Assembly: GCA_025331435.1 (NCBI GenBank)
Contig: JAIWNI010000215.1
Span: 1 to 23,040, forward strand
DNA length: 23,040 bases
Direction: 5' to 3'
DNA from: Choanephora cucurbitarum
Lineage: Eukaryota; Mucoromycota; Mucoromycetes; Mucorales; Choanephoraceae
Each line of letters opens with the position of its first letter. Positions within the stretch are counted from its first letter, which is position 1. A model generated the notes under the pieces. The model did no database searches and was not told the DNA's origin. It saw only the letters and a program-made list of their open reading frames with translations. The translations under genes and the position numbers were made by a program. Below are positions 7,506 through 19,800 of the stretch, one piece after another.

Positions 7506-10500
7506 ATGGATCAAAACACAGTATATCAGCTCTTTGTTGCTACATATCATGCGGACCCTAGCATACGCCAACAAGCTGAAGTAAACATCAGAAATGTATG
7601 TATGGTTGACTCTAAACACATTAAATCCAGTTGCATAATGACCATGTATGTTTCTCTATCAGATTGAACAACAGTCCGATTTTTTGCCTATGGTTCTTCA
7701 AATTCAGGCTACAGAAGATCTAGACTTAGGTGCTCGTCAAGCAGGTATGACTTGAAAGGAAAAAAAGAGATGAAACGAAATTATACGAAAGAATAGAGGA
7801 ATATCTGGGGCTTTCACATGGACTAAAGTCCTTTCTGACCTATCTAATATATACACAATCAATAGCTGCAATTTACTTTAAGAATCGCATATTCAAAAAT
7901 TGGGATGGATCTCGGAACACTGTTATTAGCGAACAAGACAAGTCAGTAATTAGAGCAAGTATTCTTCATGCATTGATTACAACTCCGCCTGCTGTCAAGT
8001 ATGTCATTTTTAGTTATGGAGAAATTAGAAAACTTACCATTGTATTTATAGAGTGCAATTAGCAGCTTCATTAAACCAAATACTTGCATGCGATTTTCCA
8101 GAAAACTGGCCTACTTTTATTAATGAGCTGGAACAGTTTATGACATCGGGAGATATCCGTTTGGTTCAAGTTGGATTGATAGCATTGCAAGAGGTAGTAA
8201 AGGTGTTTCAGTAAGTTTTATGCTAACAAGGAATCAAGACATTCCTTTCTATCGTTTTTTTGAAGGCAACAAGCTTACTTGTTGTTTTGATAGATGGAAG
8301 TCCATTGAACGTCGAGAGCCGCTAAGACAAATAATCAAACTCACATTCCCAGCCATTCATCATGTATGCAACAGATTGGTTGAGGTAGATAGTACAGAAG
8401 CTGCTGAATTACTCAAACTAGCTCTCAAGACATATCATGCAAGCATCCGAGTTGAGTTACCAAAATGCCTTCAAGATCCTTCTACTTCTCTCGTGCCTTG
8501 GGGAACTCTCTTTCTTCAATTGGTCAACAAGAAAATCAGTTATGAAATGATGCCTGCAGATCTTATAGAACGAGAGAATTTCATTTGGTGGAAGGCAAAA
8601 AAATGGGCTTATCATTGTCTGAACCAACTGTTTAGCAAATACGGTAATCCTGCTCTTTTGCCTTCAAATTATACAAAATACACCAGCTTTGCCAAAATGT
8701 TTGTTGCCAATTTTGCTCCTAACATTTTACAGGCCTATCTGAATCAGATTGACGGATGGATTAAACAGGAGCATTGGATATCCAACAAATGCTTGGCTTT
8801 GTCAGCTGCTTTTTTTAATGACAGCATCAAGCACAAGATAACCTGGAAGATTATTAAACCATATACAGACACCTTGATCGCTCACTTCTTATTCCCGCAA
8901 CTTCAGTTTTCGGCTGAAGATGAACAACTTTGGACAGAAGATGCAGTTGAATATGTTCACAAGAAGATTGGTAGAATATGTTATTATAATGAACAACGAA
9001 TTGCGTCTTGTACTCAACTTTTTTTTATAGATCCACCTGAAGGATCTCATTCCAACCAAGAGTATGCAATCGCCTTATTGGTTGATCTGGCAAGAGACCG
9101 TAAGCAGCATACATTTATGAATATATTGGGATTTGTCAACACTATACTGAACCAGTACCTGGAAACACCCCATAATCAAAAAAAATCCTCGAGAGAAAGA
9201 TGGTGCTCTCTGTATCATTGGTGCACTTGCTCCTCTCATATTAGATAGCAAATCGCAAGTAGCAGACATGATGGAACCTTTCTTCGTTACTCATGTATTT
9301 CCCGAGTTCAAAAGTCAATTGCCGTATTTACGTGCGAGAGTGAGTATATCGAAGGTGCAACAAATTATGCCTTGCTTATCAACCTTTCATAGGCCTGTGA
9401 TATTACGAGGCATTTTAGTGATATGGAGTTTACAAGCGAACAGGTAGAAAGCAAAAAAAAAAAAAGAGAATAACAAGGGAAGCATCATTCAATTTGACTT
9501 CGCATACTCATAAACGCTTCTAATTCTAACAGAATCTAGGTGTATTGTATCAAAACGTACTAGACTCTTTTAATGATCCTGAAATCCCCGTCAGAGTTCA
9601 AGCAGCACTTGCCCTATTGCCAATGGTCCGTCATCAAAGTGGTAGGTCTTGCATTTAAGAAAGCGAAACTGCAGTAGAGCTCACTTATCTTTTAGTTCGA
9701 GAAGCCATGGCTCCAAATCTACCTTTTGTTATGCAGCAGTTACTCAATCTGACAAACGAGGTTGATGTTGACACACTATCCTCGGTGATAGAAGGGTTTG
9801 TCGAAGTATTTGGAAAACAACTTACTCCTCTAGCAGTTCAACTCTGCGGACAATTGCGCGATACCCTTTTACGTATAATGGAAGATCTTATGCTACAACA
9901 ACAACAACAACAGCAACAGGATGACGAATTGTTGGTGGGTGAGCATAGTGCTCGCTTAAATGAAGGAAGTGACAAGACAATGGTTGCCATGGGTATTTTG
10001 AAGACCATAGGTACATTGATTTTAGGACTAGAGAATTCGCCTGATATTGTACAGCAAATAGAAGTGGAGTTACTTCCCGTAATACAACTTACCCTAGAGA
10101 ATCATATTGTGGATCTCTATGATGAGATATTTGAAGTCGTTGATTCATGCACTTTCTCCTCAAAGCGTGTGTCTACAACCATGTGGAATGTGTTTGAAAT
10201 AATCTATCGTGAATTCAAAGAGACTGGTGTTAGTTTCATGAGTGAATTGACGTCAGCTTTGGACAATTTTATTGCATATGGTCAAGAAGCATTTGTAACC
10301 AATGACCACCTCAAACAAATGATGTTTGAAATAATCGACTTTGTCATGAAAGCCGACAATGTAACTGAAAGTGACCGTGTGTGTGCCTGTAAGCTTATGG
10401 AGTCTGTTTTGCTTCATTGTAAGGGAATGGTAGACATGGTAAGTAAAAAAAAACAGGAAGTCAAAAAGATGAGGGTGCTTACTCGTTGTTTTTTTAGTGT

Positions 10501-11663
10501 ATTTTACCATTCTTGCAATTGTCTTTCCAATATATCTCAACAGACCAAATGAAGACAACCGAATTCAAAGTGTATTGTCTTGAAGTGGTAAACAAGTCAA
10601 ATATTTATTACCAGGATCATATGAGATTTAGATATCTAACAATAAGTATGTAGGTCATTAACTGTCTCTACTATAATCCACTGTTGACCCTTCATATCAT
10701 GGAAGAAAACCAATGGACACAGGGATTTTTTACCCTTTGGTTTTCCAATCTGAAAAAGTTCTCAAGGCATGAAAAAAGACAGAAAGAAAAAGGAAATCAA
10801 ACGCTTAACATATCTTTTCTACAGAGTGCATGACAAGAAGTTAGTTATATTAACACTTTGTTCTCTTTTGGCTTTACCAAACGAGAACATCCCTTTGTCA
10901 TTACAATCTGGATGGTCACAAATCCTTATCAGCATTTCTGATGTATTTGATAGTCTTCCAAAAGCTATAGAAAGTAAGTCTTGATACAACATAGGAATTC
11001 TGATTTTCGAAAAAGCAATCTTCTAACAAAAAGGATTATGTCAACAGATCGTGAAGAAATGGAGAGTTTGTATAAGCAGACTAATGAAGAGGAACGGGAA
11101 GAAGAGGACCAAGAGGATGAAGACGACGACTCCGAAAATGAAGAAGAGAGTGAAGAGGAAGATGAGGAAGAAGATGAGGAAGATGCCGAGGAAGAAGAAA
11201 TAGAAGATGCCGAAGAATACGAGGACAATGACGAAGGTATGTTTGGAGACAAGTGAATAGAGATGACCAATATTAAGCGCATTTCATAGATGGAAATGTG
11301 CATGATGAAGATACAGAGTATCTGGAATACTTGGCACAAAAAGCAGCTGATAACAAAAATGCAGATGTTTCTAGCGATCAAGAAGATGACGATGAAGAAG
11401 GGCTGGTGGAAGAGATCCTATTTGAATCTCCTTTGGATAAAATTGACCCTTATGTAGCATTTGAGCACGTATTTAGAGGTAAATGTGCAATTACGATAAC
11501 AACCAACCTTCTTACTTATTTGAATGGCGTTCTAGACTTGCAACAGCACCGCCCTGACTTATATTCTCACTTGACAAACGAATTGAGCCCAGACCATCAA
11601 AACAGTATTATGGAAGTGCTGTCTATTGCCGAACAGAATCGTAATAGCCTGTCTGTAATGTAA
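7506..11663 (+). CDS. NMD5/SXM1: Importin-7/8-type karyopherin beta (Nmd5/Sxm1 family)
   Basis: Nuclear import receptor that binds cargo and RanGTP through HEAT repeats. Exons: 7506-7595, 7663-7744, 7866-7998, 8052-8210, 8294-8970, 9031-9339, 9393-9443, 9533-9641, 9696-10438, 10498-10587, 10654-10766, 10825-10973, 11048-11236, 11290-11663. The product is ~1088 residues, against ~1040 for Nmd5 and importin-7. The N-terminus holds the importin-beta N domain (RQQAEVNIRN...AAIYFKNRI). Family signatures are DAVEYVHKKIDPPE, REKDGALCIIGALAP, PYLRARACDI and CLEVVINCLYYNP. A Gln8 run lies at 9896-9919, and a long Asp/Glu tract (11060-11236) occupies the site of the acidic region known in importin-7. 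Oddities: a surplus base in the A8 run 9178-9185 breaks the frame; one intron has a GC donor; one intron is a stop-free multiple of three. The family is certain; which fungal paralogue is not. Confidence 0.93.
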
Positions 11664-12233
11664 CTTTTTAATAAAGTTCTGCTTATTTAATCAAGGCAAT
11701 CAATCTGTTGTTGTGAAACCTTTATTGATTATATAAGCCGGTTACTGACTATTTATAGTATCTTCTGCCTTTAGAAAGACAGTAGATAGTGCAGAAAGGA
11801 CCACAAAGCATGAAAGACAGCACTATTCTAACTTGATGAAGCAGATCGTTTCTTTGTAGAACAGCATTTATGGTATTGCTAAAAATGTACTCCTGTCCTC
11901 TCTGCTTCTATTTTTAAGTGAAATAGCCTCAGCCTCATCGATCATAGTCCTACTAGAGCTATCTGGATTTTCCTTGACATCAACTCTTTCTTTTTGTCCA
12001 AAGGCTCTAAAAGGAATCATGTGTCATTTTATTTGGTTGTTGTGCGAGAATTACGGAAAGAAATGACAGTTACTTTGTATGGAAAAGTACATGGATTACC
12101 TAAGACAAAGGCAGTCTAAACTTAGTTCAAACCGGCCTTTAAATTTGCACAACTTATAAATGGCCGATTTCCCCTTTTTGATTAGTTCTTTATCTTCTAC
12201 TTTTCTGATAGAAATATATACATACATATCAAC
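11664..12233. other. Importin 3' UTR and GALE promoter region
   Basis: AATAAA at 11670-11675, 6 nt after the importin stop, is a likely poly(A) signal. The rest is AT-rich with no open frame of interest and ends in the GALE promoter (TATA box at 12155-12160). Confidence 0.6.
12155..12160 (+). promoter_or_regulatory. Probable TATA box of the epimerase gene
   Basis: TATAAA in the context aacttataaatggcc lies 74 nt before the GALE ATG at 12234. It is followed by a pyrimidine-rich stretch (ccccttttt...) suited to transcription initiation. The position fits a strongly expressed fungal metabolic gene. Confidence 0.5.
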
Positions 12234-13530
<1,297 letters not shown>

Positions 13531-14124
13531 TCACTTGAATAACAATAGAACTAGATAAAGAATTTTAAACACCAAGCGATGTCTTGTTATTTGTAATATA
13601 TACTGATATCGTTCATTTGTGCTATATCCTCCAAACACTAAAACTTCCTTTGCATAATTTACCAAATAAGTTTGGATATAAAGAAGTGCCCGTTTTTTCC
13701 TGATTGTTACTATCGCTATAGTTTTTAAAGGCTGTTAGGTTAACGTCTCCCAAACCTAACGTTTAACTTATTATGACTACATGTAATTACCAAGCTCGTT
13801 AATGACAAAAAAAAACGAAGTTGTTCTTCATTTATTCTTTTTCTCTGATAAAACATAGAATATAGTAAAGATGTAAAGACATCATCATTTTTTTTCTTTT
13901 TGATATTACTGTGAGTGGAGGTCTTTTAAGGGTGTATGTGGGTGTTGGTGAACGTGTTGCTTCGTATAATGAGTATGAGTGTTGCAAGAAGAGTAACTAG
14001 GAAACAAAAGAAAAAGATAAAGGGGATCTTCTAAAACTTATTTACAGTTGAAACGGATGGCGAAGAAGAAAAGAGAGAGAGAAAAAGGATTGTATAGCGG
14101 ATAAGAAGATATCGAACAAACACT
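13531..14124. other. Convergent 3' regions of GALE and DHH1
   Basis: About 590 bp holding both 3' UTRs. It contains a perfect 8-bp inverted repeat, gttaggtt (13734-13741) and aacctaac (13753-13760), with an 11-nt loop, plus several A/T runs. No gene is visible; the short minus-strand open frames extending from DHH1 are artefacts of His/Asn/Gln-rich composition. Confidence 0.55.
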
Positions 14125-16033
14125 TTATGATCTCGAAGATTGATGTCCTCCTCTTTGCATGTTATGGTTACGACGTCCACCTCTACCATGATGATGGTGA
14201 TGATTGTGATAGCCTCTTTGACCACCATTACCTTGATAATGTTGTTGTGCTTGCTGTTGCTGTTGTTGATGTTGATGTTGTTGTGGTTGTTGCTGTTGTG
14301 ATGGTGGTAATGATGCTTGTTGTTGGTATTGACCGTTGCCCTGGTGGTAGTGTTGCTGGCCATTCATTTGTTGATATTGTTGAGGGTAATTATTAGGTTG
14401 TTGTTGTTGTTGCTGCTGTTGCTGCTGTTGCTGCTGTTGCTGAACATGGAACTCGCGTTGTTGTTGCTGTTGGCGTGTAGCAATAGCCTGTTGACGATTA
14501 GGCTGCTGAACTTGAGCATCTTCAAGAGCATTGGGGGCGACATACAGTGTCTTGTCAATCACAGGGGGAATAGGTTGAATTTCAGTACCCAATTCACGTT
14601 CAATCTTGTAAAGATTGAAACGATCTTCATAAGTAATCAAGTTGATAGCTAAACCGAGGTGACCAAAACGACCAGAACGACCAATTCTATGCAAGTAAGT
14701 TTCGGCGTTTTTAGGGAAATCAAAATTGATGACTACGTTGACTGCCTGAATATCAATACCACGCGTCAATAAGTCGGAACAGACCAAGTTACGGCAAACA
14801 CCATTTCTGAAATCGTGAAAGACACGGTTACGATGGGACTGAAGCATTTTGGCATGAGAGTAAAAACAAGAATAGCCAAGTTCTGTAATCTTCTTGGCCA
14901 ACAATTCAACACGGTTTGTTGAATTACAGAAGATGATAGATTGATTGATTTGTAGCTATCGATAGTAACAGATTGTTTAGAATAAGATGCTGCCTCATAA
15001 TTGTTTTTTCTAAGACCAATAATTAAGCTTACCTTTGAAAACAATGTGTTCAAACAATGGACCTTTTGCTTTTCCTCAACATAAGCATAGTATTGAGTGA
15101 CACCACGCAAAGTCAATTCATCCATCAAGTTGATTTCGTAGGGCTTGACAAGGTATTTGTCCTTAAAGGACTTCACAATCATAGGGAAGGTAGCACTAAA
15201 CAACATGATTTGTCTGTCCTTGGGGAAATAGCTAATGAGTTGATCAATAATAGGTGTGAATTCAGGTGACAATAGTTTATCGGCTTCATCCATTACAAAA
15301 GTGTTGGCTTCACTGAAGTCAGCAACATTCTTGGAGGCTAAATCAAGAATACGACCAGGTGTACCAACAACCACATGAACAGTTTCGCCCAAGCGCATAA
15401 TGTCATCCTTAAGAGTGGTACCACCTGTAGTAACCATAACTTGAATGTTGAGATGCTTGCCCAAGGTCTTGCACACTTGGGCAGTCTGAAGAGCCAATTC
15501 ACGTGTAGGAACCAAAAGGAGTGCTTGAATTTTGGCTTTCTTGTTGTTGATTTTTTCGAGTGTAGGGATTACGAAAGCAGCAGTCTTACCAGTACCATTT
15601 TTGGCTCTAGCAAGGATGTCTCGGCCAGTAAGAGCAATAGGGATAGCTTCTTCTTGAATGGGTGAAGGGTGTTCGAAACCAGCTTCGAAGATACCCATCA
15701 ATAATTCTCTTTTCAAGAAATAATCCTCAAACTCGTTTCCTTTAGTAGCAGTAACATCCTAATGATATATGATAAGTCAGATGGTTAGCCGAGTTATTTT
15801 TTCCAAATTTGTCAGGCTAAAAAACTTACTTCTGTCTGAGGCCGTGTATCTTTCTTGGGAAGGTTAAGTGTTTTCTTCCAGTTGTCGTTTTCGTGGCTAT
15901 TAGTATATGTGCAAATATGAGTTTGCTTGTCTTCTAGTTTTTCTTTTTATATGAACAGCAAAAGAAAAGCGTATATACAAGTAAAAAAACAAATTGGGTC
16001 GCCTTCTTACCTTAATTGTTGTTGAGAAGCCAT
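14125..16033 (-). CDS. DHH1: DEAD-box RNA helicase Dhh1/DDX6 (decapping activator)
   Basis: ATP-dependent RNA helicase that promotes decapping and translational repression, acting in cytoplasmic P-bodies. Exons on the minus strand are 16033-16011 (only 23 nt), 15896-15830, 15758-15033 and 14955-14125, joining cleanly to 548 residues. Motifs in order: N-terminal [20 protein letters not shown] (Dhh1/DDX6-specific), Q motif HPSPIQ, motif I AKNGTGKT (82-89), PTREL (114-118), DEAD (187-190), SAT (218-220) and HRIGRSGR (361-368). After the helicase core there is a long tail rich in Gln, His, Asn and Gly, including a run of 15 Gln at 14398-14442 and an [12 protein letters not shown] patch. It is probably a disordered, condensate-promoting tail. 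Yeast Dhh1 is similar in size and also has a Q/P-rich tail. Confidence 0.97.
14398..14442 (-). repeat. CAA/CAG microsatellite encoding Gln15 in Dhh1
   Basis: Fifteen consecutive glutamine codons, mixed CAG and CAA on the minus strand, inside the DHH1 C-terminal tail. Further Gln-rich interrupted runs lie at about 14245-14310 and 14450-14475. The mixed codons suggest selection for glutamine rather than simple slippage alone. Confidence 0.9.
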
Positions 16034-16893
16034 AATTTTAACACTCTTATATTAATTTCTGCTTCTTATATTTTTCGTAGGTTGTGTTTCTTGAGGTCCA
16101 AATGCAATAAACGTGTAAATGTGTGTCTATGTACACTGTTTCGAAAGTATTAGAAAAAGCGTTTTTTTTTTTAGAAAAGGTCTATTTTTTATGAGAGAGA
16201 GAAGAAAGAAAAAGAAGTACGTATACACTAATAGAAGAGAAAATATATAATAGAAAAAGGCTACTGCTGACATCACTCGCGCCGTGCGGGGTTGAAAAGA
16301 CAACTCATTGTACACTTTTTTTTATGTACGAATGACAATCGACACATCTTTTTATTTCCTTTTATTGTCGGTACATTCTGCATAGTTTTAAGCAAAAACT
16401 TGAAATGAAACGATTTAGGACTGTTCTACATGTCATGAACCTATGAAAGATAAAAAGCCCTATGAGCTAAAGTGTTTTTGTCTGTATATTTGCTTCTGCT
16501 TCTGTTTTCATCTAATTGGCTCTGCTATAAAATATGGTTTATAAATACTTGAACTGAATATGCAATACCAATGATTGTGTGACATTTCAATAAAACAAAA
16601 GCACAAACGAGATTTTCCATTGTAGCTGACGGATTCAAATAAGAAAAAGTAACTTTAGTGTAAGGCTAGAGAGAATAAGAGAGGGGAACAAGCAAATGTG
16701 AGTTGAGCCATATTTTGTTAGAAGATGGTTGTTTCTCTGCTTTAACAATGCAAGTTATTTCAATGTGTCCGAATTTCAAACCGTGCGGACACACAACAAT
16801 CTTTACGCGCTTTCTCTTTTCTGAAAACCAAAAAAAAGTTCCTGATTGACGCGTCTAATTTCTCTTCATTTTTCTTCCTTTTCTTTAAATAAG
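16034..16893. other. Divergent promoter region between DHH1 and PDS5
   Basis: About 860 bp with no coding sequence. Near DHH1 it holds a purine-rich (GAGAGAAGAAAG-like) segment at 16193-16215 and a tatata stretch at 16243-16250, a possible TATA region for the minus-strand gene. Near PDS5 there are ACGCGC (16805-16810) and ACGCGT (16849-16854) motifs and a T/C-rich tract just before the ATG. The minus-strand open frame at 16127-16315 is Phe/Leu-rich and not a gene. Confidence 0.5.
16849..16854. promoter_or_regulatory. Candidate MCB (ACGCGT) in the PDS5 promoter
   Basis: The palindrome gacgcgtc at 16848-16855 includes the MBF consensus ACGCGT, 39 nt before the PDS5 ATG. A near match, tttacgcgc, lies 44 bp upstream, and another exact ACGCGT lies in the first intron (17050-17055). 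Cohesin-related genes are G1/S-expressed through MCB elements in yeasts, so the placement is biologically sensible. Binding in this fungus is inferred. Confidence 0.45.
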
Positions 16894-19800
16894 ATGGACA
16901 TTGACGATCCCACCAACACGCAGACATCTGAGCTGCTTGACTCTCAAATGATTGAAGAATCGCCTGTACTCAATTTTTCAGAATCCTTATTGAGTACTAA
17001 AAAACCAGCTGAGTTAAAGGGTTTACTTCAGGTATGAAGAGAACAGATAACGCGTTAAAGGATGCGTGCTAATAATCCAGCCAATAGAATCTTCATGAAC
17101 AATTAAAGGAGCTGGATCAAAATGTAGACAAATCTTCTCTTGAGAGTGTTACTCAGGAATTGGTTCACAAGAACATCATGAAGAATAAGGATAAGACTGT
17201 GAAAGCATTGGCTGCTTGCTGTCTTGCTGATATTATTCGTTTACATGCTCCAGAGAGTCCTTATTCAATTGATGTGCTTAGAGTAAGCTATTTTTTTCTA
17301 GTTATACATGTGTCTGTTATTGACCAGCTATACGATAGAGTATTTTTATTTTCTTTGTCGATGAACTCTCGCATTTTGGCAAAGAAACAGCCGAGTTTCC
17401 TTATTACTTTTATCTATTGGAAAACTTACAGTCAGTCAAGACATTTTTGCTCTTGAACGATATTGACAATGTTGAGGAAATTGTACTTCCTTTGATTGTT
17501 GAATTCTTCAAAGTCGCTCAAACGTAAGTGGCAAATATCATGCTACATCTTCAACCTCTCATATTACTGAATAGTGGTAGCCTCGCAAGAAATGTTGAGC
17601 TCTGTATGACAGATGTGTTGATTCAGTTGATTGATGATGTTGGTATTTCAAGCCCCGAATTCACTGAAATCATTCTGGAGCAGTTTGACAAGTTCGAAAA
17701 GGTCAGTCCTGATTGAAGCTTATAGAAATCATGCTAATATTTTTCATTTCAGGGATCAAAGAACTCAGCCTATGTAATGGCTTTGGATATCTGTTATACA
17801 TGTCCTGGTGCCCTTCAAAGACGTGTGTTTCAAGTAAATAGAGAGTCTAATATGATGACGAGATTGATTGTTGATTCCTTTGCTTTTTTAGTATTTCTCT
17901 GACGTATTGATTTCTGTTAGCACTGCTGAAGAATCAGAGGATGACTATGCTGAAGTGAAAAAAGCTCATAACCTTATTTGCAAAATCAATGCAGTTGTTC
18001 CTGAGCTATTGATGAATGTTTTACCATTGTTACAAGAAGAAATGAAGGTGGATCATATCAACATTCGTCAACTTTCAACTGAAACGCTAGGCCGTATGTT
18101 TGCTGAGCCTTCTTCCAGCGTTGCTACTCAATATCCTGCTATTTGGAAGACATGGCTGGGAAGGTACCTTATCTGTTATGCTATTCATCTTTTTGTTAAC
18201 CCTTAGTTTTTAGACGACATGATAAATCTATTCAATTACGTGTTAAATGGTTAGAGATGTCTGTTGATATTTTCAAGCATCATGCAAGCGCAGTATCCGA
18301 ACTAATTGGTAAGACAAGATTCGATTTTTTGTAGTATGAAGATATTGAAGTATAGGTCGATGTAGAATGTTACAAGGACAGATTGTTTGATCCTGATGAA
18401 AGAGTACGTGCAGCTACCTGTAGAGTCATAGGCGAAGTTAGTATTGGGCAAGACATCAAGAATCTTGACAGAAGATTGTTAGAAATGATTTCGGAAAGAA
18501 GCAAAGATAAAAAGGTAGAACTGAACAAAGCACACAAAGGGAAAAAAAGGAGGATGGCTAATTCCCTTTCTCTTTTTTGGAATGACATCAGACATCTGTG
18601 CGAGTAGAAGCTATGAAGACGTTTGGCTCCGTTTACAACCACTATTATGCTCAAATCAATGCTCATGACAAGACAGTCATGGATAAAGTAGGATGGATTG
18701 CTGATCGCTTGATGTATTGTCTTTACCTTGGAAATCCTGCAGTCACGTACGTAAAGAAAAGTGCTTCTTTAGATATGTTTTGTCTCACCGGTGTAATAGA
18801 ATGAACTTGGAAAGCACTTTATTGACTTACATCCTTCCCGAAAATGAAAACGATGCCGAGAGAACAGAAAGATTGATTGTAGTTGTCGAATCTTTTGCTG
18901 AAAAGCAAAAACTAGCCTTCACTGCTCTTATTCGAAAGCAAAAGATGTTTAATGACAACCTTCACAAATATATTGATATGTGCGAGAAAGCAGTAAGTTA
19001 TTAAAACCCATTTGTTTCTACCCGTTTTTTTTCTCAAAGTTCTTTATTTACTTTTAGATTTCTAGCAAAGGTAACCTAAGTGAACATGAAGAAGCAAAGA
19101 ATGATGAATTTATGAAGTATTTAGCTGGTAAGTCATCTGCTAGGACATGCTTAGAGAAAGCGTTAACTTATGTGTTTATTTCACTTACAAAGGTCAATTT
19201 GCCGATAAAGCCAGAACTTTGAATGCCTTGAGAACCTTCCTTCAAAGCGGAAATGATAAAGATGTGAAGGCCCTCAAGACTGCTGTTGACTTAAACCGTA
19301 CATATAAGCAAGTGCTAGCTGCTAAGGTAATTGAACAGGCTACATATAATGGCTTGAGAAAACATACTGATACGTATGTAAACAACTTAGAAAAAACTAG
19401 TATCTAGCTTAAATGAAGAACATGCTGCCATACTTGAAATCTTCCAAGCCATTTTGAATAGAGCATGTCCACTGATTATCAACAAAAGTAACATACCTAA
19501 TCTACTGAAATTGAGTCGAACAGTACGAAGCAGAAGACAGACTGTAGCCAGCCAAAGAGCTACTGTGGCTCAAGACGTTCTCAAGGAAATTTCAACAACT
19601 CATCCTTCCATGTATACCAGTAATATGGCTGACATAATGAAAGAGATTTTGGCCAATAACGAAAATTCAGGTAAGTCACAAGCAAAAACACATGTTAGGC
19701 AATACTTTTTCTTTACTCAACCAATCAATCTCAAAAGATGAAGCCCTCGAGCTTTTGGCTGAAGTCAGCAAAGAATCTAATGGCAAAATGAAGTATTCAG

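Noticed and set aside
10965..11381. Minus-strand Ser-rich 138-codon open frame
   Set aside because: It is the antisense of the importin Asp/Glu tract (GAA/GAT codons read as TTC/ATC or TCT/TCA); splice junctions prove the plus-strand gene.
14031..14363. Minus-strand His/Asn-rich frame overlapping the DHH1 3' end
   Set aside because: Out-of-frame reading of the same Gln/His-rich tail; the DHH1 frame is fixed by its domains and clean splicing.
14317..14652. Plus-strand Leu-rich frame (and Val/Asp-rich 14127-14396)
   Set aside because: Antisense shadow of the CAG/CAA glutamine repeats in DHH1.
16127..16315. Minus-strand hydrophobic 62-codon frame upstream of DHH1
   Set aside because: Arises from A/T-rich leader sequence with homopolymers; no conserved motif and it lies in the DHH1 promoter or 5' UTR.
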